Source: Candidatus Jordarchaeales archaeon (GTDB lineage Archaea > Asgardarchaeota > Jordiarchaeia > Jordiarchaeales > Freyrarchaeaceae). Taken from it: DNA of 64,000 nucleotides. Below the pieces are notes generated by a model. That model was not told the DNA's origin and did not search any database. It was given only the letters and a program-made list of their open reading frames with translations. This document shows, one piece after another, positions 44,065 to 54,598 of this stretch. Position numbers and translations under genes: made by a program. The stretch spans positions 230,288-294,287 of the forward strand of contig JAWAHN010000002.1 in NCBI GenBank assembly GCA_038889235.1, written 5' to 3'. How positions within the stretch are numbered: the first letter of the stretch is position 1; each line of letters begins with the position of its first letter.

Positions 44065-45510
44065 CTAAGATTGAGCGGTGACTTTTAGCTTTATCGCTTC
44101 TAGGAAGTATTCCAGCTCCCCCCTAAATCCTTTTCCCTTAGCTTCCCTTTTAGTGAATCCCTTTCTGCGTGCAATCTTTCTTAGAGCCTTGTCAACCCCT
44201 GACCCATATTGCAAAGCTATCTTTTTTCTTTCAATGGCAGATCTCGGAACATTGAAGCGCTCAGCTACCCTCCTTAAAATATACTTTCTGATGCACCCCT
44301 CTCTGGTTTTGGCAATCTTGTACTGGGGCGGTATTCTAACAGCATATTCTACTAGGTCTACGTCGAGAAAGGGACGGCGTAGAGAGATACCGACGCTTCC
44401 CGCTACCTCCTCTTCCCTAGCTAGATCCCTCTCGGGGAGCATATTAAGATAGTAAATAAGCGTGGAGTGTAGTGCCTCGTAGTCTCCCTCATTCAAAGCG
44501 GAAACGAACCTTGAATACCCACCGAAAAGCTCGTCGGCTCCGGTGCCGTTTATCGCATACTCGCACCCATCTCTGCGAGCAGCACTTAAAGCAAGAAATA
44601 TGGGTATTGACAGTTCCACGTTTAAAGTATTCCTCCCAAAGGCTTTAACAACAATTGGAAGAACATCAAGTAACTCTTCCTCAGATATGTACTTCACTTT
44701 CACCTCCAAACCGATTTCCTCACCTGTAGAAACAGCGTTCTCAACGTCCTTACTTCCTTCGAAGCCCGAACAATATAACCTGCACTTAACCCCACTTTCG
44801 CGTAAAACAGAGGCTATTATTGTGCTGTCAAGCCCTCCAGAGAAAAGGACACATATCTTTCCACTGCTTCTCTCCAAAACAGCCTTCCTGAGTGCAAGCG
44901 AAACACCTTCTACAGCCTCCTCAAAACTCAAGCTCTTTTCATAACTTTCCGGGATACGATACCACGTCTCAATATTCCTTATCTTTCCTTCAGACGCGAA
45001 CACCATTGATCCGGCGGGAACCAGTCTAGGTTCAACACCCACCGCTTCAACGACTCTCTTCCTGTTTGAGAAAACAACAAAGCCTTCTCCTAAACCGTAA
45101 TATAGCGTCCTGCGCCCAAGCCCGTCGCTAACCGCTACTACGCGCCCCTCCCTAAATAAAAGAGTTGCCACTTCTGCCTTGGCCCTTCTCATCAAATCCG
45201 TAATATATCCGTTTTCCACTGCCTTGAGAATATCTCTGGCAAAGTACTCCAACCCCTCAGCTCCATAAACTTCACCAGTAACCACAGCAGCTTCGCCCTC
45301 TACACCGAAGTGGGAACAATCACCTCCCCTAACACTAACTCCAACACAATCTCCAACCAAGCTTCGACGAACGCTACTTCCTTCATCAGCAGGAGTACAA
45401 CCCTCCTCGGAGAAGATGTAAACCCCACTAGTCCCACCCTGGCGTAACTCAGCTACTATTTTCGCTATAGGCGCTTCTTTTGTCGAAGAAACTCCAAAAA
45501 TCACGCTCAA
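44065..45510 (-). CDS. Asparagine synthase (AsnB-like) lacking the N-terminal catalytic cysteine
   Basis: Two domains as in AsnB: N-terminal Ntn-like glutaminase part (to about 190) and C-terminal ATP-pyrophosphatase synthetase with LFSGGLDST and NGTGADELFGGY. AsnB normally starts Met-Cys-Gly, and that cysteine performs glutamine hydrolysis. Here the protein starts MSVIFGVSS from a TTG preceded by GGTGGG and no cysteine is near the terminus, so it cannot use glutamine in the usual way; ammonia use or another amidation is likely (inference). Confidence 0.82.
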   Translation of the reverse strand: MSVIFGVSSTKEAPIAKIVAELRQGGTSGVYIFSEEGCTPADEGSSVRRSLVGDCVGVSVRGGDCSHFGVEGEAAVVTGEVYGAEGLEYFARDILKAVENGYITDLMRRAKAEVATLLFREGRVVAVSDGLGRRTLYYGLGEGFVVFSNRKRVVEAVGVEPRLVPAGSMVFASEGKIRNIETWYRIPESYEKSLSFEEAVEGVSLALRKAVLERSSGKICVLFSGGLDSTIIASVLRESGVKCRLYCSGFEGSKDVENAVSTGEEIGLEVKVKYISEEELLDVLPIVVKAFGRNTLNVELSIPIFLALSAARRDGCEYAINGTGADELFGGYSRFVSALNEGDYEALHSTLIYYLNMLPERDLAREEEVAGSVGISLRRPFLDVDLVEYAVRIPPQYKIAKTREGCIRKYILRRVAERFNVPRSAIERKKIALQYGSGVDKALRKIARRKGFTKREAKGKGFRGELEYFLEAIKLKVTAQS

Positions 45511-45607
45511 CTTGTCCCACCACTGCTGCCCATTGCAACCAAGAAACTTTTTAGCTTCTTTTAATCTTGTTTGTGACGCTGTTCGCTCTTCCGGTGGGGC
45601 TCGACGA

Positions 45608-46888
45608 ATGCTGAAGGAACTGAAGGATCTGCACGGGTTATACCAGCCAACTTACAAGCAAAACATATTCTCGGTCATACCCACAGCAATAAAAATCCTG
45701 GGCATAGAAACAGGTAAACCCACCCTTTCAAGCAAGACTGTTAAAAGAAGTTTTGAGGAAGCATCTTGCTTCGACGTAGAAAAAGTCGTGTGCGTGCTAG
45801 TTGACTCTGTTAGTGTTAGGCAGCTAAGCTTATTTGAAAAACTAGAAAAAGTCTGGGGCAAACTTGGCGAACTCACCTTATCCTCCGTTTTCCCGACAGT
45901 AACCTCTTCAGCAATAGTCTCGGTCCACTCCGGCTTACCACCTGAGAGACACGGCATAGTAGGACACAAAATATGGTTCCAGCAGCTCGGAACAATTGTG
46001 GACACACTTAAGATGGCATCAGTTAAAGCTCCTTCCACAGACAGGCTTGTGAAGAGCGGAATAGATGCCCGCGTCTTGCTACTGGAAGATGGCCTGTACG
46101 GCTCTCTCAACAACACCGACGTTTTACACGTGGAATTAATGCCTTCAAGCATAGCTAGAACCGGATTATCCCACGTCCTCGGGGTCGAGGACGTAACGGT
46201 GGAATTCGAAAATCCGGTAGACGCATTTTCAACCTTACACTCAATTCTGGAAAAGTACGCCGAGAGAAAGGCGTTAATAAACGTCTACTTCGACCTTACA
46301 GATGTTATAAGTCACAAGTATGGGCCGACCAGCGAGGAATACAGGCTTGCCGCTCGCCACATAGAAGAAGTCTTCACCCACTTCTTAGGTCACTTGAAGA
46401 AGGACGACGAGGTTGCCTTCTTCTTCTTCAGCGACCATGGACAGGAAGAAGTGGTTGAAGATAAAACTGTTAAAATATCAGAGGAGGAGGCGGGTCCTCT
46501 ACTTCAGCATCTTAGGATGCCTCCGGGAAGATCGGGCCGCGTGGTGCACTTTTACGTCAAGGAGGGAGGTGAGGATGGTGTTGTGAAGTGGATTGAAGAA
46601 AAAGTTGGAGAAAAGGGCTTTCTAGTCGATTTTGAGAGAGCATGTAAGTTCTTTAACCTTAAACCGAAAAGCAGGTTTAAGAAGGAGGTCAAATCGAGGA
46701 TGGGCGACTACATACTGGTCATGAATGCTGGTGCGGAGCTGAAATTCCAAAAGAAAGAGGAAAAGGTTAAGATAATCGAGGAAAAATGGATGGGCTCACA
46801 TGGGTCGGCAACGCTAAACGAGCTATTGGTTCCGTTAATCGCTGCGAGAGCTGACGTTTTTAAAGAACTTCTGGGGTTGAAGAAATGA
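45608..46888 (+). CDS. Alkaline-phosphatase-superfamily phosphodiesterase/nucleotide pyrophosphatase
   Basis: 426 residues of the type I phosphodiesterase family. The nucleophile region is FPTVTSSAIVSVHSG followed by LPPERHGIVGH, then FDLTDVISHKYG and FFFSDHGQ with metal-binding Asp/His, and a late GSHGS. It may hydrolyse a phosphodiester or sugar-nucleotide. ATG at 45608 has GGTGGGG upstream. The next gene (glycosyltransferase) overlaps its stop by four bases, so both act in one operon, perhaps in glycolipid or glycan metabolism. Confidence 0.8.
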   Translation: MLKELKDLHGLYQPTYKQNIFSVIPTAIKILGIETGKPTLSSKTVKRSFEEASCFDVEKVVCVLVDSVSVRQLSLFEKLEKVWGKLGELTLSSVFPTVTSSAIVSVHSGLPPERHGIVGHKIWFQQLGTIVDTLKMASVKAPSTDRLVKSGIDARVLLLEDGLYGSLNNTDVLHVELMPSSIARTGLSHVLGVEDVTVEFENPVDAFSTLHSILEKYAERKALINVYFDLTDVISHKYGPTSEEYRLAARHIEEVFTHFLGHLKKDDEVAFFFFSDHGQEEVVEDKTVKISEEEAGPLLQHLRMPPGRSGRVVHFYVKEGGEDGVVKWIEEKVGEKGFLVDFERACKFFNLKPKSRFKKEVKSRMGDYILVMNAGAELKFQKKEEKVKIIEEKWMGSHGSATLNELLVPLIAARADVFKELLGLKK

Positions 46889-47592
46889 CGAAGGATTTTT
46901 CCGTGATCATTCCAACATACAACGAGGAAAAATATCTTCAACGCTGCTTGAAATCTGTTTTGTCCCAAACGGTTCCTCGAGAAAGCTACGAGATAATAGT
47001 GGTTGACGGCTATAGCGAAGACGGAACAATTAGGCTGGCGGAAAAGGCTGCAGACAAAGTAATCCTAGCAGAAAGAAAAGGGGCTGGAAACGCCAGAAAT
47101 CTAGGAGCCAGTGTAGCCAAGGGTAAAATACTCGTTTTCCTCGACGCAGATACCGTCATCACGCCGAACTTCATGGAAAGGGTTCGTGAGTGTTTCGCCG
47201 ACAGAAGGGTGGTGGGAGGCACTTGTGACATATACCCCCTAGAAGCAGACCCACCTGCGGTTGCCCTCTACAGCCTGATAAATGTGCTCTACAAGTTTCT
47301 TTACAAGGTTGGTTTCCCGCACGCCCAGACTAAGTGCTGCTTCTATCTTCGTGAAGTCTTCATTAAAGTGGGAGGCTTTAATGAGAGGTTAATGGTTGCA
47401 GAAGATCAAGAACTCGCGTGGCGCATGTCAAAGAAAGGGAGGATGGTTTACGTTAAAGGGGTTGCCGCCTACTCCTCCATGCGGCGGGAGAAGAAGAAGG
47501 GATATATCGCAACCGTTATCGATTGGATTAAAAACTACCTGATGGTGGCTACTTTGGGGTACTCCCAGAAGTTTTGGGAGCCTGTAAGGTAA
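46885..47592 (+). CDS. Family 2 glycosyltransferase
   Basis: GT-A fold: FSVIIPTYNEEKYLQRCL, VVDGYSEDGT, FLDADTVI (DxD metal site) and EDQELAWRM. Inverting transfer of a sugar from a nucleotide sugar to lipid or glycan acceptor. 235 residues, with only a weak hydrophobic stretch (VALYSLINVLYKFLYKV) that may touch the membrane. ATG overlaps the stop of the phosphodiesterase gene. Confidence 0.85.
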   Translation: MTKDFSVIIPTYNEEKYLQRCLKSVLSQTVPRESYEIIVVDGYSEDGTIRLAEKAADKVILAERKGAGNARNLGASVAKGKILVFLDADTVITPNFMERVRECFADRRVVGGTCDIYPLEADPPAVALYSLINVLYKFLYKVGFPHAQTKCCFYLREVFIKVGGFNERLMVAEDQELAWRMSKKGRMVYVKGVAAYSSMRREKKKGYIATVIDWIKNYLMVATLGYSQKFWEPVR

Positions 47593-47613
47593 GTGGCAGG
47601 AGGTGTTCCGAGT

Positions 47614-48210
47614 TTGAGCATCATAGACATGCACGTCCACACAGAGTTTTCACCGTGTTCGAAGCTGAAGCTGGTTGAGGCCTTAGAGAAAGCATCACAC
47701 ATAGGAGTCGGCCTAGTTATAACTGATCACGACACAATTAAAGGTGCTCTAAAAGCGAAGTCCCTCTCCTGGAAGTACGAAGTGGCTGTCTTCATCGGTT
47801 GCGAGATTTCCACTAAGGACGGACAAATACTAGCATACGGAATAGAAGAAGAGATCCCGCCCCGTCTCCCTGCAGAGCAAACCATAGAACTCATCCGCGA
47901 GCAAGGTGGGGCCTCCGTCGCTCCACACCCGTTCTGCAGCGCTAGGGAAAGCCTGTTCGAAAAAACATACACCCTCCCATTAGACGGGATTGAAGTGTTA
48001 AACTTAGCCGAAGGCGGTATTAGTGAAGAGGCGAGAACAGTTGCCCTAAATAGGGGTTTAGCTCAGACAGGTGGGAGCGACGCACACACGTTAAGCTTGG
48101 TCGGAGAAGCAGGTACAAAGTTTCCCTACCAGCCAGAATCAGAGGACGACCTAGTGGAGTTATTAAGAAAGAAGAAGTGTACTCCCGTGAAACTCACTCG
48201 CCGCTCTTGA
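47614..48210 (+). CDS. PHP-domain metal-dependent phosphoesterase
   Basis: PHP motifs in order: DMHVHTEFS, ITDHDTIKG, GCEIST, VAPHPFC and GGSDAHT, which provide the trinuclear metal site. Family members hydrolyse small phosphoesters or nucleotides. TTG at 47614 follows GGAGGTG at the correct distance. Third gene of the phosphodiesterase-glycosyltransferase operon. Confidence 0.87.
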   Translation: MSIIDMHVHTEFSPCSKLKLVEALEKASHIGVGLVITDHDTIKGALKAKSLSWKYEVAVFIGCEISTKDGQILAYGIEEEIPPRLPAEQTIELIREQGGASVAPHPFCSARESLFEKTYTLPLDGIEVLNLAEGGISEEARTVALNRGLAQTGGSDAHTLSLVGEAGTKFPYQPESEDDLVELLRKKKCTPVKLTRRS

Positions 48211-48274
48211 ACCTCTCACCCCCATTTAGAAGCCTATGCGGTAATCAGTGCAAAGTGGATGGCGAAGCTGAACG

Positions 48275-48367
48275 TTACCCATTAAAAATTCCTAAAATAT
48301 TGCTAGCAAGAACATTAGCTACCCGGATCATGTCTTCATTGCACTTTACGACTAGAAATTCACCCAT
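48275..48367 (-). CDS. Possible 30-residue ORF downstream of 48386 gene
   Basis: An ATG-initiated frame of 30 codons with coding-like composition (opens MGEFLVVKC, then an amphipathic stretch ending GIFNG). No ribosome binding site is visible and no homologue is known to me. It may be a small protein, a remnant, or chance. Confidence 0.2.
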   Translation of the reverse strand: MGEFLVVKCNEDMIRVANVLASNILGIFNG

Positions 48368-48385
48368 CTTAATGGTTGGCGTCAA

Positions 48386-48913
48386 CTACTCGTCACTTTT
48401 CCTCTTGTTAAGCTTTCTACCCCACTTATCCAGTCTAGGCCACGAACGCCAACCCGTCTTAGCAATTTTCAACCTTTCCTCAGGGTCTTCGTAAATCCAT
48501 TTTAAGAGCTTAACAAACCTTTCCTTTCCTGCCTCCAAACCTAGAATTTCGCGCGGAACGCCTAAACTTACCAGATAATCGACGTACGCTTTCTCGACCA
48601 AGACTTGTAATGCCCCCTCAATCTTAACAGTTTCAACCTCAAACCTCTCTGCGAGCCTCCTCCTCGCAAGCTTAAAAATATCCCCTCTACAGATCTTAAT
48701 AACTTCTCCCTCAACAACTCCTACTCGTTCAAAACACCGTAAAACAGCGTTAACAGCTTCTTCTAAATACCTCTTTTCTTTGAATAAGGGATTTTGGAAA
48801 AAGTGAACGGGGATCACATCCCAAACAAAGCAATTCTTCCTAACCTCTAGGACACCGACGACAACTCCTCCGACAGGATCGCCCACCCCGGCGTCGTCAA
48901 CCATCACTACCAT
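48386..48913 (-). CDS. Unknown archaeal protein with RNase-H-like opening motif
   Basis: 175 residues. It opens with VVMVDDAGVGDPVGGVVVGV, which resembles the DEAGRG-type opening of RNase HII-like folds (first strand, acidic residue, Gly-rich turn), and then KRYLEEAVNAVLRCFERVG and KICRGDIFKLARRRL. The end is basic (GWRSWPRLDKWGRKLNKRK). ATG at 48913 follows GGTGGG. A nuclease-like or nucleic-acid role is only a suggestion. Confidence 0.55.
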   Translation of the reverse strand: MVVMVDDAGVGDPVGGVVVGVLEVRKNCFVWDVIPVHFFQNPLFKEKRYLEEAVNAVLRCFERVGVVEGEVIKICRGDIFKLARRRLAERFEVETVKIEGALQVLVEKAYVDYLVSLGVPREILGLEAGKERFVKLLKWIYEDPEERLKIAKTGWRSWPRLDKWGRKLNKRKSDE

Positions 48914-48971
48914 TAAAAAGCCCACCGTTACAATTTGAAACAGTGTTTCTCGTATTTTACTGGTACGGAAA

Positions 48972-48979
48972 CTTTTAAA
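48972..48979 (+). promoter_or_regulatory. TATA box of the GAPDH gene
   Basis: CTTTTAAA lies about 60 bases before the GTG start, leaving room for a short leader with the GGAGGGG ribosome binding site. Confidence 0.45.
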
Positions 48980-48997
48980 GAATGACGTTCCAAATGA

Positions 48998-50044
<1,047 letters not shown>

Positions 50045-50145
50045 CCTAAAAAGATTCCGGAAGACTTAATTTTCAAAAAATGTTCAAAACCAAACTCTTT
50101 TATCACTCCTCCTCCACTTTTCTTTTAGTAGGGGGTCAAGATAAA

Positions 50146-50637
50146 ATGAGCTTCCTACTCAGTCCAAGAGGGATCTTGAGCTTCATTATTGGCTTATTCT
50201 TCATGTTTGGAGTAGTGTACTTCGTAGCTCTCGGACACACTCTGGTGGACCTAAAAACAGTCCTCCTAGGCTTCCAGATCAGCCCATGGCTCGGGTGGAA
50301 TATACTTTCCCCCACAATCAAGGCATCATTAGCGGACTACCTGATTAGACCTTACACGTTAGCTACAGCGACGCCTCCCGCTCAAACATACGTTCCAATA
50401 GCTGCTTTAGCTCTTGGAGGCTTCGTGATGGGTCTCATAAGAAAGCACCCGCTCAACGCGGCTATCATAGGGTTCACATTAGCTATAGTAGTAATCATTG
50501 CATATGTTGTCTCCCTCATCTCTAACCCATACAACATAATACCTAGCATCCTAGGATTGTCACTAAACGACATACTCCTCGTCTTCGTAATACCCTCTGC
50601 CACGGGATTCATTGGAAGTCTACTCACCGCCATCTAA
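50146..50637 (+). CDS. Four-span integral membrane protein, unknown
   Basis: 163 residues with about four hydrophobic segments (10-30, 84-100, 108-130, 143-160) and an extracytoplasmic-looking loop rich in Pro/Thr (TLATATPPAQTYVP). ATG at 50146 follows GGGGGTCAAG. No motif recognised. Confidence 0.6.
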   Translation: MSFLLSPRGILSFIIGLFFMFGVVYFVALGHTLVDLKTVLLGFQISPWLGWNILSPTIKASLADYLIRPYTLATATPPAQTYVPIAALALGGFVMGLIRKHPLNAAIIGFTLAIVVIIAYVVSLISNPYNIIPSILGLSLNDILLVFVIPSATGFIGSLLTAI

Positions 50638-50776
50638 GAGAAGAAACTCTATTTCCCCCTCATTTTTTATGTTTAGCAAAACTTCACTTTCTTTTTTCAT
50701 AACTCTCGATCAAGCGAAAAGTGAAGGCAAGGTTTATGCCGTCGCAATGTCTGGTGCCATCCTTTCGTTATGAGAA

Positions 50777-50804
50777 CTAAAAATTAGTTCAATGCTAATT
50801 TTAG
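50777..50804. repeat. Inverted repeat in 255-bp intergenic gap
   Basis: CTAAAAATTAG (50777-50787) and CTAATTTTAG (50795-50804) form a ten-pair A/T-rich hairpin with one unpaired A. Could be a terminator-like structure or an operator; no T-run follows. Confidence 0.35.
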
Positions 50805-50892
50805 CTTCCTCAGCTGCGCTTAAAACCATGACCTTTTTAAGGAAGAACTATCCCTCATTTGTTCAAAACCATGAACGGGGAGGTTAGGAGTT

Positions 50893-51762
50893 GTGACGCT
50901 GAAGGACTTACTTGTTCTCGCGATAGTCTACCTTTACGTGTTTGCAGTGATAGGTGTCAGTGAAGGGTTGAGGAGGTGGAAGGGGTTAAGCTCGGAGTTC
51001 ACGAGGAAAATGATACACTTCTTCGCTGGCGACGCCATAGTGTTCTGTCCCTTCTTCGATACCCCACAATTGATTCCGCTGGTCCCGCTAACACTAGGTC
51101 TCCTTATCTTCTTCACAACTCCAAGAAGCCCCTTTAAAAGTCTTAGGACAATGTTTGAAGTTATGGCTAGGGAAGAAGACTATGCTTCGGGGCACATTTA
51201 CGGCCCGTTCTACTACATTGTCTCCGTTGGAATAGTAGTAGCAGTTTTCGTCTTGCCCTTCGCCGCAGCATACTGGCCGCTCTTCACTTTAGGTGCTTTT
51301 GCTCTCTTCTCAATGTTCTACGGTGACGGACTGGCGGCAATAGTCGGCTCCAAGTGGGGGAGGCACAAGTATACGGTCAGGGGGAATACAAGAAGCGTCG
51401 AAGGCTCACTTACAGTATTCTTGATGTCAGTGGTTTCGGCAATTATAACCTTCACGTATTATTCGTACTTTGGTTTCTGGCCTAGTCTAGGAATGCTACA
51501 CAACAAGCTTTTGTTAGTCGCACTACTAGGTACGCCACTCGCCATCATGCCAGTCTTCATGTTTCAGTTAATGCCCCTGCACGCTGGCTTGATAGTGTTA
51601 GCGCTTGTAGGGTCCATCCTGGCTACACTCATAGAAGCACTCTCCCCCCGTGGACTAGACAATCTCACGCTCCCCTTACTGCTAACCTCCACTCTCATCT
51701 TACTAGCGTACATCTTGACGCCGTGGTACTTCGCCACCATCCAAATGCTACCAACCATCTAG
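50893..51762 (+). CDS. Phosphatidate cytidylyltransferase/dolichol-kinase-like membrane protein
   Basis: 289 residues with about eight hydrophobic segments. RKMIHFFAGD near residue 40 and FYGDGLAAIVGSKWGRHKYTVRGNTRSVEGSLT (positions about 140-175) correspond to the CTP-dependent polyprenol/phytol kinase pattern. It may phosphorylate dolichol or geranylgeraniol for lipid or glycan synthesis. The stop overlaps the convergent gene by four bases. GTG start. Confidence 0.78.
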   Translation: MTLKDLLVLAIVYLYVFAVIGVSEGLRRWKGLSSEFTRKMIHFFAGDAIVFCPFFDTPQLIPLVPLTLGLLIFFTTPRSPFKSLRTMFEVMAREEDYASGHIYGPFYYIVSVGIVVAVFVLPFAAAYWPLFTLGAFALFSMFYGDGLAAIVGSKWGRHKYTVRGNTRSVEGSLTVFLMSVVSAIITFTYYSYFGFWPSLGMLHNKLLLVALLGTPLAIMPVFMFQLMPLHAGLIVLALVGSILATLIEALSPRGLDNLTLPLLLTSTLILLAYILTPWYFATIQMLPTI

Positions 51763-52727
51763 GAGAAGTAAAACTCGTAATCCCTATCTCTCTCATCAAC
51801 CCTGGGCTGCGTGATCCCAAGTCTCTCCTTTAACTCCCTATTTTCTCTTTTAAGGCTTTCAACTTGGTTTCTGAGCTCAAGCATAGTGTCCTCTATAGTT
51901 TTAACTGTACGCTCTATAGCTTTACTTCTCCACTCGTCTCTCTCCCTCACCAACTCCTGCAGTCTCTCCTCATACCTCTTGCGCGTCGCTTTAAGCGCCT
52001 CCAGGAGCCTCTCAACCCTCTGTTTCAAAGCGTTGTTCTCCTCCAAGAGACTTTGATAGGCTGAAGACTCCGTCCCGCACCTCAACTTCTCGACTTGTCT
52101 CTTCAACTCCTCATTTTCTTTCCTTAACTCCTCAAGCTCCCTCAACAGGCTGGTCTGCCCCTCCTCAATCGACTCCACAAAGAAATTCCTGCCTCCCTTC
52201 ACCCTTTCAAGCTCTTCCCTCAACCTCCTGTTCTCATTCTCTAGGTTCTTCACCTTCTCCTTTAGCTCTAATATCTTGACTATCGGCAGTGGGTCACCTT
52301 CTTTTCGTTCTATTTGCTCGTCTCCACTTCTCCCTCTGCCACTACTTGAAAGAAACTCCACAAGCCTTCCTACAGAATCAGCTACTCGGCTAAGCTCTCC
52401 CCTGCTCACGTGTAGCGCTTTAGCAGCACTCAACTCACTCGACGACAGAATGTTATAGTACTCTGTAACGTCACTAAGCGCTTCATCACTAAGCTTCTTG
52501 AGCACATCAGACGGTAACCCTTTGGCTTCTGCCTCACCACAAGCTTTCTTAATAGCGTTCAGCAACTTTTCCGTCTTAACTACTGCAAGCCTCCTGTGCT
52601 CAACAGCCCCCAGCTCGCCACTAAACGCCCGGTCTATGTTCGCCTCTTTAATAAGCCACTCAAGAGTCTCCTTAATCTCATAAACGTAATACTCGAGTTT
52701 TTCTCCACGCCCAGCACCTTCCATCAT
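51759..52727 (-). CDS. Coiled-coil protein linked to pyrK
   Basis: About 322 residues. The N-terminal 130 residues are helical; from about 150 to the end there are long heptad-repeat coiled coils (ELKEKVKNLENENRRLREEL, ELRKENEELKRQVEKL, LRNQVESLKRENRELKERL). No catalytic motif. ATG at 52727 directly follows the pyrK stop; a GTG at 52757 with GGAGGG upstream is an alternative. The tie to pyrimidine genes may be only positional. Confidence 0.6.
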   Translation of the reverse strand: MMEGAGRGEKLEYYVYEIKETLEWLIKEANIDRAFSGELGAVEHRRLAVVKTEKLLNAIKKACGEAEAKGLPSDVLKKLSDEALSDVTEYYNILSSSELSAAKALHVSRGELSRVADSVGRLVEFLSSSGRGRSGDEQIERKEGDPLPIVKILELKEKVKNLENENRRLREELERVKGGRNFFVESIEEGQTSLLRELEELRKENEELKRQVEKLRCGTESSAYQSLLEENNALKQRVERLLEALKATRKRYEERLQELVRERDEWRSKAIERTVKTIEDTMLELRNQVESLKRENRELKERLGITQPRVDERDRDYEFYFS

Positions 52728-52728
52728 C

Positions 52729-53502
52729 TCACTTTCCAATTCTCTCTCTACACCCACAAGCATCCCTCCTGAAAATCCCAAACTCGTCCAAAACCGTTCT
52801 GAGCATCTTTTCATCAAACACGGGTCCATCCCTACAGACAAGGTATTGCCCTATGCCACATGAGCCGCAGAGCCCAATGCCACACTTAACATACCTCTCC
52901 AAAGCAACCTGTACTCCAACTCCACACTCTTCAGCGGCCCTGAAAACCCTTAATAACATGCCTTCAGGGCCGCAAGCATAAACCTGGTCGTACCCCTCCT
53001 CCCTTATCGCTTTTTCAGCAAAGTCGCCCGCCATACCCTTAAGCCCAGCACTTCCATCTTCAGTTAAAACGGTAACTTTGGACGCAAGCCTAGCCACTTT
53101 ACTGACGAAAACAAGCTCCTCCTTGGTTTTAGCTCCAATCACAACATGTGTCTCGACACTATTTCTCGAGGCATCCTCCACGAGAGGAAAGAGAGGCGCC
53201 ACTCCAACACCGCCGCCAACCACCAAGATTTTCTCCCCTTTTAACTCAAACCCCCTCCCCAAAGGCCCCCTAACTCCGAGTAGGTCGCCCCTCCTCAACT
53301 TGAAAAGCGCCCCAGTTGCCTCCCCAACCTTTCTAAAAGTTATCCCCAGCGGGCTTCTACTCGAAATACTCATCGGCACTTCGTCGACTCCGGGAATCCA
53401 CACCATGAGGAACTGCCCCGGCGCTGCCATCAGCATCTCTTCATCGAGAAGGATAGTTTTAACTGTTGGTGTTTCGGTGATGACTCCCTCAACACGTCTC
53501 AC
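52729..53502 (-). CDS. pyrK: Dihydroorotate dehydrogenase electron-transfer subunit
   Basis: Ferredoxin-reductase-like protein with FAD domain, NAD-binding loop VVGGGVGVAPLFPL, and the 2Fe-2S cluster ligands C-x4-C-x2-C-x7-C (CGIGLCGSCGIGQYLVC). With PyrD1B it passes electrons from dihydroorotate to NAD. GTG at 53502 gives a family-like start; the longer frame overlaps pyrD heavily. Directly downstream of pyrD. Confidence 0.87.
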   Translation of the reverse strand: MRRVEGVITETPTVKTILLDEEMLMAAPGQFLMVWIPGVDEVPMSISSRSPLGITFRKVGEATGALFKLRRGDLLGVRGPLGRGFELKGEKILVVGGGVGVAPLFPLVEDASRNSVETHVVIGAKTKEELVFVSKVARLASKVTVLTEDGSAGLKGMAGDFAEKAIREEGYDQVYACGPEGMLLRVFRAAEECGVGVQVALERYVKCGIGLCGSCGIGQYLVCRDGPVFDEKMLRTVLDEFGIFRRDACGCRERIGK

Positions 53503-53518
53503 CCTAGGCCTCTGAACT

Positions 53519-54421
53519 TTACACGTGGGCAGCTCCAACAGCCTCCTTAATATCTTTAAAACCCTTCCTTTCGAGATAGCTTTTAATCCCGTCAACCAGC
53601 TCCCTGAAAACGCTAAAACCCTTCACCAGTGCAGTTGCCACCTGGATCGCTGACGCGCCAGCTAGAATGTGCTCTACGGCGTCTTCCCAGCTGAGTATCC
53701 CACCCACTCCTATAATAGGTATTTTTAAAGCTTCATAAAGCTCGTAGACACACCTTACCGCTATCGGCTTTATGGCAGCCCCTGACAAGCCTCCAAACCT
53801 GTTTGAAAGTACTGGGCGGCAAGCCTCTATGTCTATAACCATCGCTCTAACAGTGTTTATCGCGGTCACAGCGTCCGCCCCAGCCTCCTCAGCAACCTTT
53901 CCAACCTCAACTATGCTTGTGACATTCGAGCTAAGCTTAACGAACACAGGTATTCCAACTTTCCTTTTCACGGCCTTCACTATCCGCGCGACGAGTTTAG
54001 GACTCCTCTCCAGAACACCAACCTCTGTGTGGGGACAAGAAACATTGATTTCCACGGCGTCCGCTCCAGCTTCCTCAGCTTTCCCGGCGATGGAAGCGCA
54101 CTCTTTGGGGCTCTCCCCGAAAACGCTGACCACGACAGGAACCCCGCCTTTCTTGGCAAATTTTATCTCCTCGACGAACTCGTCTATCCCCGGGTTAGGC
54201 AAGCCCATGCAGTTCAAGTAACTTCCCGGCATCACTTCAACTATAGTCGGGTTAGGGTATCCCTCTCTCTTCTTAGATCCAACAGACTTTGTTACGACGG
54301 CCCCAGCTCCAGCTTCCGCCGCCCTCACCAAAAGCTTCCCAGTAGTTCCAATGACTCCAGAAGCGAGCATAACCGGGTTCCTCATCTTCAACCCGCTCAG
54401 CTCCACTTCAAGTTTCACCAT
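53519..54421 (-). CDS. pyrD: Dihydroorotate dehydrogenase, class 1B
   Basis: FMN TIM-barrel that oxidises dihydroorotate to orotate. KSVGSKKREGYPNPT, GSYLNCMGLPNPG, NVSCPH (catalytic Cys of class 1) and GVGGILSWEDAVEHILAGA are all present. 300 residues. pyrK overlaps downstream and pyrE lies 3.5 kb away on the other strand. Confidence 0.93.
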   Translation of the reverse strand: MVKLEVELSGLKMRNPVMLASGVIGTTGKLLVRAAEAGAGAVVTKSVGSKKREGYPNPTIVEVMPGSYLNCMGLPNPGIDEFVEEIKFAKKGGVPVVVSVFGESPKECASIAGKAEEAGADAVEINVSCPHTEVGVLERSPKLVARIVKAVKRKVGIPVFVKLSSNVTSIVEVGKVAEEAGADAVTAINTVRAMVIDIEACRPVLSNRFGGLSGAAIKPIAVRCVYELYEALKIPIIGVGGILSWEDAVEHILAGASAIQVATALVKGFSVFRELVDGIKSYLERKGFKDIKEAVGAAHV

Positions 54422-54598
54422 GCTTACTCCTCATCCAGATTATGTTCGCCGTGTAGAGCAAAGGTTCAACTGGAAGTTTATAAACTTCGTATTTTGAAAG
54501 TATTTTCACGGCGGGGTGCTCGAAGAACAATTCGCTTAAGGCTGAGGGAACCATTTAAAAGTCTCGAACTTGGATTTAAGGTTAGAGGGGTTTTAACC

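Noticed and set aside
54029-54598. Open frame in line with nop5, giving a 190-residue N-terminal extension
   Set aside because: It runs antisense through pyrD, lacks homology to Nop5, and a TTG with ribosome binding site and TATA box lies at the family-typical start.
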